From positions 24,156,493 through 24,220,492 of the forward strand of contig NC_079210.1 of NCBI RefSeq assembly GCF_026745355.1: 64,000 bases of DNA, given 5' to 3'. Positions within the stretch are counted from its first letter, which is position 1. The number at the start of each line of letters is the position of its first letter. Source of the stretch: Beta vulgaris subsp. vulgaris (taxonomy: Eukaryota; Streptophyta; Magnoliopsida; Caryophyllales; Amaranthaceae). Positions 31,324 to 42,651 of this stretch are shown piece by piece. Made by a program: the position numbers and the translations under genes. The notes beneath the pieces are model-generated. The model searched no databases. It had not been told where the DNA came from and saw nothing but the letters and a program-made list of their open reading frames with translations.

Positions 31324-31924
31324 TCTATAATATTATTATAAAAAATAATATTGATAAATTGGAATTTGATTTATGAAAATAATATAATGAATTTCGAAAC
31401 AATCATTATATTTTATTTATAATCTTAACAACAATTAATGTACAAACAATCTCATTGGACAAAAAGCACCCGTGCATTATACAGGAATCCAAAGACTTAC
31501 GTCATTGCTAATTTTCAAATATAGAGATCAAAATCAGTAAGTAACTTACCTCATTGCAAATTAACCAATACCCATCAACAAATTACAAAATCAATAGGAA
31601 AAGAATCCGAAGTGAAAGAAAAAAAGGTACATATAGATTGTAGAAGTGTAATTTAATATGAATCTGTGAGGAAAGTACTTGTTAGAGAGAAGACTTATTT
31701 AAATAACTTTTACGTAAAAAAAAATGGTTAGGTCACATGATCTACCATGAGACCGATTAAATAAGCCACTAAACACACGTGTCATAAGATAGTTTAAACT
31801 AATTTTTGATACATGATTATAGATCTTTGAATTACAAGCTACTATTCAAATCATGATCTTAGGAAAAACAAAATTTATAAATGTAAAAAATTTCCCGTAC
31901 AACTTGCACGGGTGAAAATGCTAA
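31324..31924 (+). mobile_element. Possible non-autonomous Helitron
   Basis: It begins TCTATAATATTATTATAAAA (Helitron 5' ends are TC with a TCTATACTATTA-like start) and ends after a GC hairpin (CCCGTACAACTTGCACGGG, 31894-31912) with CTAA|T, close to the CTRR|T rule. The base before the start is G instead of the expected A, and no coding content supports it. Confidence 0.3.
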
Positions 31925-32592
31925 TTTATTATTATGAACTAAGAGAGAACTAAAAAAAATTCGAGAAGAAAATAAAATTTGGGCCCCATCGACTTTATAG
32001 AGTAGTTATTGTCAAAATAATCTATCAAAAACATGTACATTTTTATTTACACAAGACAAAAATGAACATACGCTGATACATATATACTGGACGAAAGGTG
32101 ATAAGCTACTAGTAAACGATTTACACTGAAAACATACTTCTTCAGTCAAGTACAATTACAAAAGATAGTGCTACACTTATACATGAAACTCCTACAAGGA
32201 CACCAATTATACTTTGAAAATTAACCCCCAATCACAAAGGCCCCAATTACATTACTACATAACTATATTTCGAAATCTCATCGAAATCCAAAAGTTATAA
32301 AAGCATTGTTACATTAAAAAGTTGGTCCCAAAATATAGTACTCTTAACCCTTAAGCATCTAGTGTCATAATGTCATTCCTTTCACCTTTTCTCCCGAACT
32401 TAACGCAAACACCTTGCCTAATTCCAAAACCAATTCCGAACCAAGAAACACTCTTCCCCCATTTTTTTTGTTAAGGAGATTAAACCAAAGCATCCTTTTA
32501 ATAATAAGGGGTGAAAATCGAATTTCTGTCATAATAGTGAAAAATAAACACTAGAATTACTAAACCAATATTGATCCTCTCTATTGGGATGT
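31925..32592. other. Intergenic and 3' flank of the host gene
   Basis: AT-rich, no repeat or gene recognised. The part next to 32593 is presumably the 3' untranslated region and terminator of the minus-strand gene. Confidence 0.4.
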
Positions 32593-33138
32593 TCAATCAA
32601 CTAATCTCAAATCATCCTCATTAGAATTCTTCCTAACAAGCATAAAATACCCCAAAACAGCACAAAAAGCCGCAACAATATTCCCTTCCTTGATCAAAAC
32701 CTTAACCACAACACGAGAAATCTCAGCCGTTAATTTCTTGCCTTCCACCACAAGATCTCTCCGCCTCCTCCCACAAAAAGTGAGCAACACAAGTATTGTA
32801 ATCCACGTCACCAGCATCGCCGGCACCGCCACCGCAAACGCCGCCACCATCGACATGACCCCAAAAACCGCGCCCAGCATCACTGACGCGTACACTGCCG
32901 CCGGCCACCCATTCGCCGGAGTTGGAGACGAAGGGAGAGGAGAGAGAGTCGCTTTGTACCAATCTAAGATTGATCGAAGAAGGTTTAATGAAGAGTACAA
33001 TAAGATGCCGTAAACTAAGACAAAAAGAGCGACCCATGTGCGTCTTTTGCTCATTATTTTTATGAATAACATGTGGTTTGCGTTCTGTTGGGTTGCTTGT
33101 TCTTGTTCTTGTTCTTGTTGTTGGTGTACTGTTTCCAT
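32593..33138 (-). CDS. Plant-specific membrane protein of unknown function
   Basis: An uninterrupted 181-residue single-exon gene. A hydrophilic N-terminus with a Gln-Glu repeat (residues 6-14) precedes KRRTWVALFVLVYGILLYSS (first membrane helix about 35-54). A Pro/Ser linker follows, then a long hydrophobic region 82-122 that can form two helices (Pro106 in the middle), a basic Arg124-Arg127 patch, an amphipathic stretch and a last hydrophobic segment 152-168. Similar proteins occur in many seed plants without known role; I recall the pattern WPA.YASV.LGAVFG as typical, but cannot name a symbol. Translation could also start at Met23 or Met29, leaving out the Gln-Glu repeat. Signs of a real gene: intact frame, balanced codon use, TATA box and CT-rich leader. 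Confidence 0.8.
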   Translation of the reverse strand: METVHQQQEQEQEQATQQNANHMLFIKIMSKRRTWVALFVLVYGILLYSSLNLLRSILDWYKATLSPLPSSPTPANGWPAAVYASVMLGAVFGVMSMVAAFAVAVPAMLVTWITILVLLTFCGRRRRDLVVEGKKLTAEISRVVVKVLIKEGNIVAAFCAVLGYFMLVRKNSNEDDLRLVD

Positions 33139-33344
33139 GGAGGAACGTTGGGGATTTGGGATTGTAGAATTGGATGGTTTTGTGGGTTGACGGTGGAAAT
33201 TAAAGAGGAGTGGATTTTGATTGAGGGATTGGGGAAGAAGGTAGGGGGAGAGAGGAGGTCAATTTTGTATTTTTAGGTTTAGTTTGGGTGGGGTGTGTGA
33301 TGGGTTCATTAGTGGTTTGGGAGAGAAGAGCTTGTTGATTTTTA

Positions 33345-33353
33345 ATTTTATAA
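33345..33353 (-). promoter_or_regulatory. Possible TATA box of the membrane-protein gene
   Basis: The minus strand reads TTATAAAAT about 207 bases upstream of the first ATG, followed by a CT-rich leader (CCTCCTCTCTCCCCC). The spacing fits a leader of about 170 bases. No experimental support. Confidence 0.4.
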
Positions 33354-34033
33354 GGTTTTTGGTCTTTTTTGGGGTATGGTGAATTTTGCGACTTTTTGAG
33401 GAGTAGGCGTTATTGCGTGTAGTGTGGAACTGTGGAATGGGGCTGAAGACTGTAGAGATGTTATCATGTTACCCATTGAGCTGACTCAAACCTTGTTGTA
33501 AACTTGTAGTGACCGATAATTGAAAATACGGTTAAATTGACGTCTCGTAGTCGATGAGAATTTGAACTGAGACTAGCTGATATCCAAAATGACCCTTGTT
33601 ATAGGATTCATATACAAATCGTGACCCAACCTGATGATAAGCTGACTAGTATCGAACTTCAAATTCTATGATTTGAACTTAAATTGGGAATCGACTCGAG
33701 AAGAACTTGATAAGATTACAGTCCGACATAACCTGTTGTTAACCTGATTTGTGACCCCATTCTATCCGTCACGTTGTCCACCAAATTTGTTTATTGACTT
33801 GACGTAGTAATTTACTCGCCCCGTTGTTGACTCGACTTGTTAAATGACTTGAACGAGATTAATCAAAAATTCAAAATCTGACCTACTAATCATTTGCTAA
33901 AAGTAGAACAACTTCAAAATAAGTCCAACCACAATTAATATCTTTGAAACAAGCTCAACCTGGATTGATTTTTTGAAACAACTCCAAAACAAACTATTTT
34001 TAAGGAAAAAGTTAGGCTAACATATAAGACTTT
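33354..34033. other. Intergenic, no gene recognised
   Basis: Degenerate sequence with repeated CTGACT/GACTTG words between 33470 and 33900; no coding potential seen. Confidence 0.4.
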
Positions 34034-34250
34034 CACTAGTGAAAAAAAAAATTATATGTCACTTAGTAACAGATACGGTTTTCATAAAACCGCATCCGAA
34101 AATCAACATTAAAAATGGGAGGGAAAGCTAGGAGGACAATCTGATGCGGTCTTCTTGTGGACTGCATCAGATGACAAAAACTAATGCGGGTTTTTAAAAA
34201 TCTAATGCGGTTTGGTGGACCGCATCAAATTTTCGTACTTTTTTAAAGCT
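34034..34250 (+). mobile_element. CACTA-type 5' end, truncated
   Basis: Starts CACTAGTGAAAAAAAAAATT. GATGCGGT/AACCGCATC subterminal motifs follow several times (34075-34235). The matching right end is not present before the Gypsy LTR at 34754. Confidence 0.55.
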
Positions 34251-34753
34251 AAACTAGTTATAGAACGAATCTTCGATTTTAGTTTGTTACGGGCTTAAGT
34301 GAGCCCATAAACTAGTTAGGATCTCGCATTATTTTCTCGCATGGGTTTTGAGCCCATGATCTGTTGTATAGACTCGTCATGAGGCCCTTGTTAGCTCAGT
34401 AAGACAAGACGGCATTGGTTGCCGCGGTATAAAATGACAATCAAGGTACACTTGTATCCTACGATTTTATGTGTGGACCAGTGATGATCCCCCTAACAAG
34501 ATGGAGTTGATTCAATATCAGACTTGATCGCTTGATTTTGATGACATCTCGTCACGCTTAGTGGAAGTTTCGATCAAAGACTCTATATAAGGTTCCTAAG
34601 GTGAAAAGAGAAGAGAAGAAAGGGGAAAGAAAGGAACACTCAAAGCATGAAGCGCGGCAATAGCGCTAAGTGTTGAAAGGTTATACTAAGGTTGAAATAG
34701 AAGGTTATAATGTGGCTGAGAAAACGGGAAGTGATAAGAACAAGAATAGGCAG
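34251..34753. other. Unassigned, possible LTR remnant
   Basis: No gene. TCTATATAAGG at about 34582 resembles a TATA box and is followed by a purine-rich stretch, so this could be part of a decayed LTR. It ends at the left LTR of Gypsy B. Confidence 0.3.
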
Positions 34754-34945
34754 TGTAATACTCCGTATTTTTGAGAATTAATTCGTATTAATTAAGAAAA
34801 TATAAAGAAGTTAATAAAGAGGATTTAATATTATTTAAAGAATAACAAGAATATAATAATAATAATACGAGTCGGTTGTGTTAATGTCGGATTTACAAAG
34901 GTTAAACCGAGTTCACCCGATCTAGAGTTACCACTTTTAGAAGGT

Positions 34946-34955
34946 TATAAAAAGG
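34946..34955 (+). promoter_or_regulatory. TATA box of Gypsy B 5' LTR
   Basis: TATAAAAAGG about 190 bases into the LTR, conserved at 42843-42852 in the 3' LTR and in the related LTR of element D. It implies a short U3 and an R-U5 of more than 2.3 kb. Confidence 0.65.
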
Positions 34956-36308
34956 AAAAGAAGAGGAGAAAATTTTTAGAAACCCTAAAATTTCCTTTCT
35001 CAGCCGTCATCTGCCTTCCTTCTCCTCTCTCAATTTCTCTCTCCTCTCTAGCTGGTCTTCTCTCTCGCGCTGCTCTTCCTCTTCTCTCTCGGATCTCTTG
35101 TCCCTCCCTCGCCGTTCGTCTCTTCTTCGTCCCCTCGCTGGATTCCTTCGCGGATCCTCGTCGAGGCTGCTGGGCGTGCGGAGACGAGCGCACGAGCGAA
35201 GGCTGTGCGGTGTTCGAGACGAGCAAGCGGGTTTGTGCGAAGGGAGTTCGAAGATCGAGCGAGTTGTGACAAGTGACGACGTGCGAGGGTTGTGTGAGCG
35301 AGGCTAAGGGATCGAGGCTGTGCAGTTGTGCGAAGGCGAGGGTGGCTGTGCGAAGGGAGTGCGAAGGGAGTGCGTCGGGAGTTCGATTGTTGTGCGTGCG
35401 GAGACGAGCGAGCGCACGATCAAGGTTGCGCGAGGAGTGCGGTGCTGGTGCGAGGCCCGCGTGTGCGAGCGAAGTGGTGTGGTGGTCCGAGTGCTGAGCG
35501 CGCGACGAGGGTGCGCGAGGGTCCTACTGTGCGTTCGTGTTCGAGTGTGGTTGTTGCGCCGTTGCCGGAAATCGGTCGCCGGATTTGATTTCCGGCGAGC
35601 TTAACGGTATAAAACATTTTGTATATTGAATATATTAATTAAGTTTAATTATAATTTATGTTTTCATAATTATGTTAAATTATAATAATTATTAATAATT
35701 CAAGTTAATGAGTTCATTTTATTATTCTGACTATAATTGCGATATAACTTTGGACATAATACTGGATTGGACCTAAGAGTTTTGGACATAAGATTTTGGA
35801 CATAAAACGTGGTTGGACTTAATTTAATTGGTTTAGTAAAGATAGTGGACTAATGACACTAACTAATATTAGTATGTTCACTAGCTTTGACTCCTAAAAG
35901 ACGTTAAACTCTTTATAATAAGAAAAGTAACGAAAATTCTTAAACAAGGGGTTTATTAATCGTTTACTTCGAATTATTAAACCGTATAGTCTTAGTTACG
36001 TAGTAGTTGTTAATATTACCAACGACGTAGCACTAAAGCTTTTATTTAACGGTTTAGGTCCCAATTTCATAAGCGGAACGTTGATTAAGACAGCGAAAAT
36101 TCTCCGTTACAAGGTACGTACGCGTACCAGTTTAATCCCAAGTATTAGTATCATGATTAGGTTGCAATCTATGTTATTGGAACCTAGAAGCATGATAGGG
36201 AATGTTTGATTGATTGAGATTGTCTGGTTAGACATTTGTAATTGAAATTGATATGTTGCATGGGAATGCGTAATTCTATCGTAGTATTTCAAAGAGCATT
36301 TTTAATCT

Positions 36309-36491
36309 ATCCATAGTGTAACAAGGTTGTTACAAGAGATATGATTTGAGCATAAGAGGACAGGTAAATGATTCTATGTATCCATAGTGTAACAAGGTTG
36401 TTACAAGAGATACGATTTGAGCATTTTAATGAAGAGAACAGGTAATTGATTCTATGTATCCATAGTGTAACAAGAGTGTTACAAGAGATAC
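36309..36491 (+). repeat. Tandem repeat with palindromic core in LTR
   Basis: Three copies of a unit of about 70 bp starting TATCCATAGTGTAACAAG; each contains TGTAACAAG(G)TTGTTACA, a near-perfect inverted repeat. The same array is at 44204-44392 in the 3' LTR. Confidence 0.85.
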
Positions 36492-37325
36492 GATATGTGG
36501 TTATGAAATGAATGGTTAATATTAAAATGAATTATGGCAATATCTTGTAGCTGGACTCCCTACAAGTGATGAACAATGGGGGGAGTGTGGGACTTGTCCT
36601 ACGCTCCTACGCAGGCCTACTGTGACGACAGTAGTGTCCTTATATTTTTGACACTCAAGTAGGCGGAAGGTTCCGTTCGATCTTGGGGGTATGCATACTA
36701 AGGTGATGGGTGTGAGACGGCTCGAAACCGTATTTGCATTTCATCTAACAGACCTAGTGTCTGTTAAGGATTCAGTAGCCCGTATGATTCTAGTAAGATG
36801 ACGGTGCCCGTTCGATGCCAATTAAAGATTAAAGATTAAAGGTTAAAGGATGTAACATAGTGTAGCATCATGCTTAAGATTGTTCATGTGTGCATCATTT
36901 ATGTTTACATGTATTCAATGGTTCATTACGTACTCAGCATAGCTGATTGTGTGTTATTATGTGTTTGATGAACTGCGATGAACCATTGATGCTACAATGG
37001 GGAGCAGACTAGGTGTGCTGGTGCTGCTGCATAATCTCGAGCATACGGGGACTAGGCTTGGGTATTTACATTTAAAGCATTTTGAAATAAGTATTATTGG
37101 TTTTTCTAAGACTTATATATGGTTTGTGGTTTGAATGAAAGGGGTCATTGATGATTCCCGAGTTGTATTTATATTTTAATTCCGCTGCATTTTAGTTTTC
37201 AAGTAATGTTTTAAGTTATCGTTAACTCTTATTATGCCTTGCGTTCCATCGCGGCGGTAACGCGCCCAAAGTCAACGCGACGCAGCAGTGGTAGGCGCGC
37301 GTGGATTTTGGGGGTGTTACAAAAC

Positions 37326-37338
37326 TGGTATCAGAGCC
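37326..37338 (+). promoter_or_regulatory. Primer-binding site of Gypsy B
   Basis: TGGTATCAGAGCC, four bases after the LTR end, complementary to initiator tRNA-Met. The leader from here to gag is about 520 bp and contains no open frame. Confidence 0.85.
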
Positions 37339-37861
37339 GAAGGCTCTGAATTTCAAAGACGTTTTAAAAACGATTTCAAAATGGGTAGTATGGGATAGGA
37401 GCATATAGAACATATTATGTTATGTGCATTAAGTCATAGGAATGATTGCAAATGTGATTTCGTTTCGTGTCTTGAACTGAATGTGTTGTTTGATTGTTCA
37501 ATTGAAGTTGCGAACGATTCTTGCAATATTCAATAGAATAGGTAAGAGGATGTACAAGGATGTTTCAAAAATGGTGTTGAATAAAACCTTATTTTTGCGA
37601 CAAAACTTTTACTTGATTGAAACGATCGTTTTATCTCTTAAATAATATATTATGATATAATGTTCGAAAACCTTTAAGGATACTTTATGATATTCCTTGT
37701 TATGGTTGTGACGTCTCATGTGAGATGTTTGTGTTGCAAGTCAATAAAGACTTAATATTTGTTCGTGACAATTGCTTGCTATATGTGCAATGTGTATTGG
37801 TTAAGAAAGGACAGGATGATGTGTGTCACTGAGATAGCTATTATGTTATTTTCAGCGTAGA

Positions 37862-38822
37862 ATGGTTCGGGAGGGAGGCACGCCTGAAACCTCTCTGAAT
37901 ATCGAGCAATCGATACGTGACTTGGTGCAAATCACTGCCAACCTAGCCCAAGGTCACAATCGTGAAGGGGATTTATCCGAAAAGGTTGCCCGTAGGAACC
38001 CACCAATACTGAATGGGAAAGGGGGACCTGAAGAATTAGAGAACTGGGTTGGGGAATTCGATAAACTTTTCTTCACCCTATCCTGCCCTGATGAGAAAAC
38101 TGTGCCCTTAGCGAGCTACTACCTTCAGGGAGATGCTCATTTCTGGTGGACCCAAGCTAAGAGCAACCTCCTGAGTCAGCCTGGTTTTGGGTGGGAAACT
38201 TTCAAAAAGGCCTTAAGGGACAATATTACCCTCCATACCTTAAGAAGCAGAAAGCCCAAGAATTTATGATGTTGGAACAAGGGACTCTGTCTGTTGAGGA
38301 GTACTACCGGAAATTCATCGAGCTGATGAGATTTGCCCCGGAAATAGCACCTACTGAGGAATCTAAAGCCTCACGTTTCGAACTAGGACTTACCCTTGAC
38401 CTGCAAGGAAGACTAGGGGGAGATACATTCACCTCTTTAGATCATGTGTTTGGCAAAGCTGCTCATCTTTATGCCATCAGGAAGAGAGAGGAAGGGGGTA
38501 AGCAGGGTGAGAAACGAAAAGATAATCCAAACACTGAGGTCCAGAAGTTTGAGAAGAAGCATAATGGGAACCAAAACCATCAAGACCCTCAAAGGAATTT
38601 CGGTAAGGGACCCAATAACAACAACTATAATCCCAACAACAATAACCGCAATAACAACACCAATAACCGCAGATCTGAGCGTGTGTATAGGTGTAGAAGT
38701 GCCCTAACAACCATCCTGGTAGAGACTGTGAGGGTAACAAGGTGGAATGTCGAGAATGCGGGAAATTGGGACATAGGGCATATGAGTGCTACTCGAAGAA
38801 CAAACTGATCAACCCAATGGCC
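37862..38822 (+). pseudogene. Gypsy B Gag, frameshifted
   Basis: Frame 37862-38269 starts MVREGGTPETSLNIEQSIR and has ELENWVGEFDKLFFTLSC and ASYYLQGDAHFWWTQAKS, the chromovirus Gag core. A base lost near 38224 moves reading to 38191-38808 (EEYYRKFIELMRFAPEIAP, RFELGLTLDLQGRLGGDTF). An Asn-rich linker follows, then a second loss near 38693 inside the zinc knuckle (CRECGKLGHRAYEC at about 38749). A TTATTTTCAG sequence just before the ATG is a possible splice acceptor. Gag makes the particle shell and binds RNA. Confidence 0.9.
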
Positions 38823-39353
38823 AAAAGAATGGGAATTATGGGGACAAGCCCCGAAATGGAAATGGAAACGGGAATGGAAATGGGGGAAGTGCTTACAATG
38901 GGAATTCTAACTACTCCAAGCCTGTAACCAACACCAATAATCAGACATCTAATGGGAACAATGCAACCAATTCCCAAGATAAGGGCAAGGGGAAGCTGTA
39001 TATGATGTCGACTAGAGAACAAGAGGCTCGAAGGGATGTTGTCTCGGGTACATTTTCTATCAACTCCACTCCTGTTAAAGTATTGTTTGATTCTGGAGCA
39101 TCATTGTCATTTATTGCCCATTCAACTGTTAGGACTTTAACATTGATCGAGTCTGAGTCGATTTCTATGCCTATAGTCATTCCGTCTGGGAGACTGTTAA
39201 TTGCTCTAAAAGATTTCTAAAAGTGCCACTGAAAATAGGAGAGAGTTTCTTTCCTTCTGACCTGATAGAGTTTAACTTATCAAACCTAGACGTTATTTTG
39301 GGGATGGATTGGCTTGGAAAGTACATGGCTAAGATAGATGCGATGCGCAGAAA
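38786..39353 (+). pseudogene. Gypsy B protease
   Basis: Frame 38786-39220 contains a Gly/Asn-rich linker and the active site [19 protein letters not shown] base is missing near 39188 compared with element D. The end of the domain ([11 protein letters not shown]) follows in another frame around 39295-39325. Confidence 0.88.
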
Positions 39354-40850
39354 GTGGAACTGAGAGATCCTTTGGGAAAAAGAGTGTCATATAGGAGAAT
39401 ACCTCGAGAACCTGGAATTAAGGTGATCAATGCCATACAACTTAAGAACTATGTAGACAAGGGATGGCCTCTATTTATGTGTTCGGTGAGAAGAATTGAG
39501 GATGATCCGTTAAGACCTGAGGATGTGCCAGTAGTCCGAGAGTTTCAGGATGTTTTTCCTGAAGATATACCTGGTATGCCACCAAGGAGAGATGTAGAGT
39601 TCACCGTTGACCTAGTACCTGGGACTGGACCAATTTCGAAAGCCCCATATCGAATGGCTCCAGCAGAAATGAACGAGTTGAAAAACCAGTTGGAGGAACT
39701 ACTCGACAAAGGGTATATTAGACCTAGCATGTCACCATGGGGAGCACCTGTCTTATTTGTGAAAAAGAAGGATGGTAGTTTGAGGTTGTGTATAGACTAT
39801 CGAGAGTTGAACAATGTCACTGTGAAAAACAAGTACCCATTGCCTAGGATTGATGACTTGTTCGACCAACTTCAGGGTGCGGGGATGTTCTCCAAAATAG
39901 ACTTAAGGTCAGGTTACCATCAATTGAGGATTGTTGATCATGATATACCTAAGACTGCTTTCAGGACTAGATATGGCCACTATGAGTTTACGGTAATGCC
40001 TTTTGGGTTATCTAATGCACCTGCAGTTTTCATGGATCTTATGAATAGGATCTTTCGACCCTACCTCGACAAATTTGTCGTTGTGTTCATAGACGATATA
40101 CTGATCTATTCTAGGAGCAAGGAGGACCATGAGGGTCATTTGAGAGTCATTTTGCAGACACTTAGGGACAACCAACTATATGCGAAGTTTTCGAAATGTG
40201 AATTTTGGTTGGAAAGAGTGTCATTTTTGGGTCACTTTGTCTCCAAGGAGGGTGTGTCAGTGATCCTGCAAAGATCAAAGCCGTGAGTGAATGGCCTACT
40301 CCAAAGAATGTCACAGACATAAGAAGTTTCTTGGGTTTAGCCGGTTACTATAGGAGATTTGTGAAAGACTTCTCCAAAATAGCAAAGCCCATGACCAGTT
40401 TAATGAAGAAGGATTGTAGGTTTAACTGGAATGAGGACAGTGAGAAAGCCTTTCCAAACGCTCAAAGAAAGGTTAACATCAGCCCCTGTCCTAACCTTGC
40501 CTAATGGGAATGAGGGATATGATGTATATAGTGATGCGTCCAAGAATGGGTTGGGTTGTGTTCTTATGCAAAATGGGAAGGTCATAGCTTATGCGTCTCG
40601 GCAGTTGAAGCCATATGAAGTCAATTACCCAACACACGACTTAGAATTGGCCGCAATAGTGTTTGCCCTAAAAATCTGGAGACACTACCTTTACGGGGTG
40701 ACTTGTCGAATCTTCACGATCACAAAAGTCTCAAATACATCTTCACCCAGAAAGACCTTAAATGAGACAGCGCAGATGGTTAGAGCTCATCAAGGACTAT
40801 GACTTAGACATCCAGTACCATGAGGGTAAAGCCAACGTCGTTGCTGATGC
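39354..40850 (+). pseudogene. Gypsy B reverse transcriptase and RNase H
   Basis: Frame 39354-40286 covers the [54 protein letters not shown] with the first catalytic Asp, [19 protein letters not shown] and [11 protein letters not shown] with the catalytic pair. One base lost near 40261 shifts to 40205-40504 ([19 protein letters not shown]), and an extra base near 40452 to 40431-40802, which contains the RNase H motif [19 protein letters not shown]. The end of RNase H (NVVADA) is frameshifted near 40840. Confidence 0.92.
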
Positions 40851-42010
40851 TTAAGTCGCAAGTCTAGCCATAGCCTGAATACATTAGTCGTTGCCGACAA
40901 ACTTTGTGAGGAGTTTTCTAGACTCCAGTTAGAAGTTGTTCATGAAGGGGAGGTAGAAAGATTGCTGAGTGCCTTAACCATCGAGCCCAACTTTCTAGAC
41001 GAAATAAGAGAAAATCAACCTGGGGATGTGAAGCTTGAGCGAGTCAAAGCAAAGCTTAAGGAGGGAAAAGCAGAAGGGTTTGCGATCCATGAGGATGGAA
41101 GCATAAGATATAAGGGTAGGTGGTGTGTGCCACAAAAATGTGAAGAATTGAAACAAAAGATAATGGGTGAGGGTCATAACACGACTTATTCCGTCCACCC
41201 AGGGGAGATAAGTTATATAAGGACCTCAAGAAGATGTTCTGGTGGCCTGGGATGAAAAGAGCAGTAGCTGAATTTGTTTCAAAATGTCTAACATGCCAGA
41301 AAGTCAAAAGTGAACACAAGAGACCTCAAGGAAAGATTCAACCTTTAGACATTCCGACATGGAAATGGGACTCGATATCCATGGATTTCGTTGTAGCCTT
41401 ACCTAGGAGTCGGGGAGGCAATAATACCATATGGGTGATAGTGGATAGACTAACCAAAACAGCAAGGTTCATACCTATGAAAGATACGTGGAGTATGGAA
41501 GCCTTAGCCAAGGCCTATGTGAAAAATGTCATTCGATTGCATGGAGTACCCACGAGTATAGTATCAGATAGAGATTCGCGATTCCTTTCGAATTTCTGGA
41601 AAAAGGTTCAGGAAGCTTTTGGTAGTGAGCTATTGATGAGTACACTTTTCACCCAGCTACAGACGGTCAAACCGAAAGAACTATTCAGACCTTAGAGGAC
41701 ATGTTGAGAGCTGTGCCTTAGAATACCAAGGATCATGGGAAGACCATTTGGACCTCATAGAATTCTCATACAACAACAGCTACCATGCTAGTATTAAGAT
41801 GGCACCATTTGAAGCACTATATGGGAGAAAGTGTCGTAGCCCTTTGTGTTGGAACGACATTAGTGAGACTGTGGTGTTAGGACCTGAGATGATTCAGGAG
41901 ACAGTGGATCAGGTGCGATTCATTCAAGAAAAGATTAAGGCTGCACAGGACAGGCAGAAATCCTATGCGGATCAGAAGCGAAGGATGAGAATTACGAAGT
42001 CGGGGAAAAA
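40851..42010 (+). pseudogene. Gypsy B integrase
   Basis: Frame 40962-41255 holds the N-terminal part ([19 protein letters not shown]). Frame 41234-41695 has the zinc-binding CLTCQKVK, the first catalytic Asp in [11 protein letters not shown] and the second in [14 protein letters not shown]. The catalytic Glu region (DGQTER) is split by a lost base near 41645. Frame 41748-42035 continues with [30 protein letters not shown]. Integrase joins the element DNA to the chromosome. Confidence 0.9.
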
Positions 42011-42471
42011 GTATTGCTTAAGGTGTCTCCAATGAAAGGAGTGATGCGATTCGGGAAAAAGGGGAAGCTAAGCCCTAAATTCATAGGACCATATGAGATT
42101 CTGGCGAGAGTAGGCAAAGTCGCTTATCGCCTAGATTTGCCCAATAACTTAGAAAGGGTCCATAATGTGTTTCACGTATCCCAACTCCGGAGATACGTAC
42201 CGGATGAGTCACATGTACTTGAACCGGAAAATGTCGAAATAGACGAAACCTTATCCTATGAGGAGAAACCTGTCCAAATCTAGACCGCAAAGTGCGTAGT
42301 ACGAGGAATAAGGACATCAGAATTGTCAAAGTGTTGTGGAGAAATCAAAATACTGAAGAAGCCACCTGGGAAGCCGAAGATGCAATGCGTCTGAAGTACC
42401 CTGAGCTTTTTCAAGAGGTACGTGAGTTACGGGGACGTAACTTTTCTTTTAAGGGGGGAAGAATGCGATAG
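42011..42471 (+). pseudogene. Gypsy B integrase C-terminus and chromodomain
   Basis: Frame 42014-42283 has the GPY/F module ([19 protein letters not shown] and [17 protein letters not shown]). After a base lost near 42282 the chromodomain follows (IVKVLWRNQNTEEATWEAE, DAMRLKYPELFQEV) to a TAG at 42469. Chromodomains of chromoviruses can direct integration to chromatin marked by histone methylation; that role is known of the family only. Confidence 0.9.
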
Positions 42472-42651
42472 AATTTCGCGCTTTCACCCTAAAGTATGTT
42501 AATTATGATAGTTATTTGTAATTATTGCTGATCTGTTGTGCGAACGTTAGAAAACGCTTATGAAATTTTGGGACTTAGAAGTGCAAAAGATCGTCGTTAA
42601 GACTGGCTACCTCCAAGTTTCGGGACGAAACTTCTTTTAAGGGGGAAAGCC
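42472..42651 (+). other. Gypsy B 3' untranslated region and polypurine tract
   Basis: Non-coding. Ends with TTTTAAGGGGGAAAGCC directly before TGTAATACTCCG, the polypurine tract that primes plus-strand DNA synthesis. Confidence 0.8.

Larger units (their letters stand above)
34754..37321 (+). repeat. 5' LTR of Gypsy B
   Basis: From TGTAATACTCCG to GGGGGTGTTACA. TATA box at 34946. GC-rich block with GCGAGCGA words at 35060-35600. Three tandem repeats with a TGTAACAAGGTTGTTACA palindrome at 36309-36491. The open frames within it are accidental products of GC richness. Confidence 0.95.

Noticed and set aside
34386..34432. TTAGCTCAGTAAG, like a tRNA or SINE A box.
   Set aside because: No B box at the right distance and no cloverleaf could be drawn.
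35098..35604. Long GC-rich open frames with Arg/Gly/Cys-rich products on both strands in the Gypsy LTRs (also 42900-43535 and 55863-56204).
   Set aside because: Open only because GC-rich DNA has few stops; they lie in LTRs and show no domain.
38477..39180. Minus-strand frames opposite Gypsy B gag and protease.
   Set aside because: Shadows of the Asn/Gly-rich coding strand.
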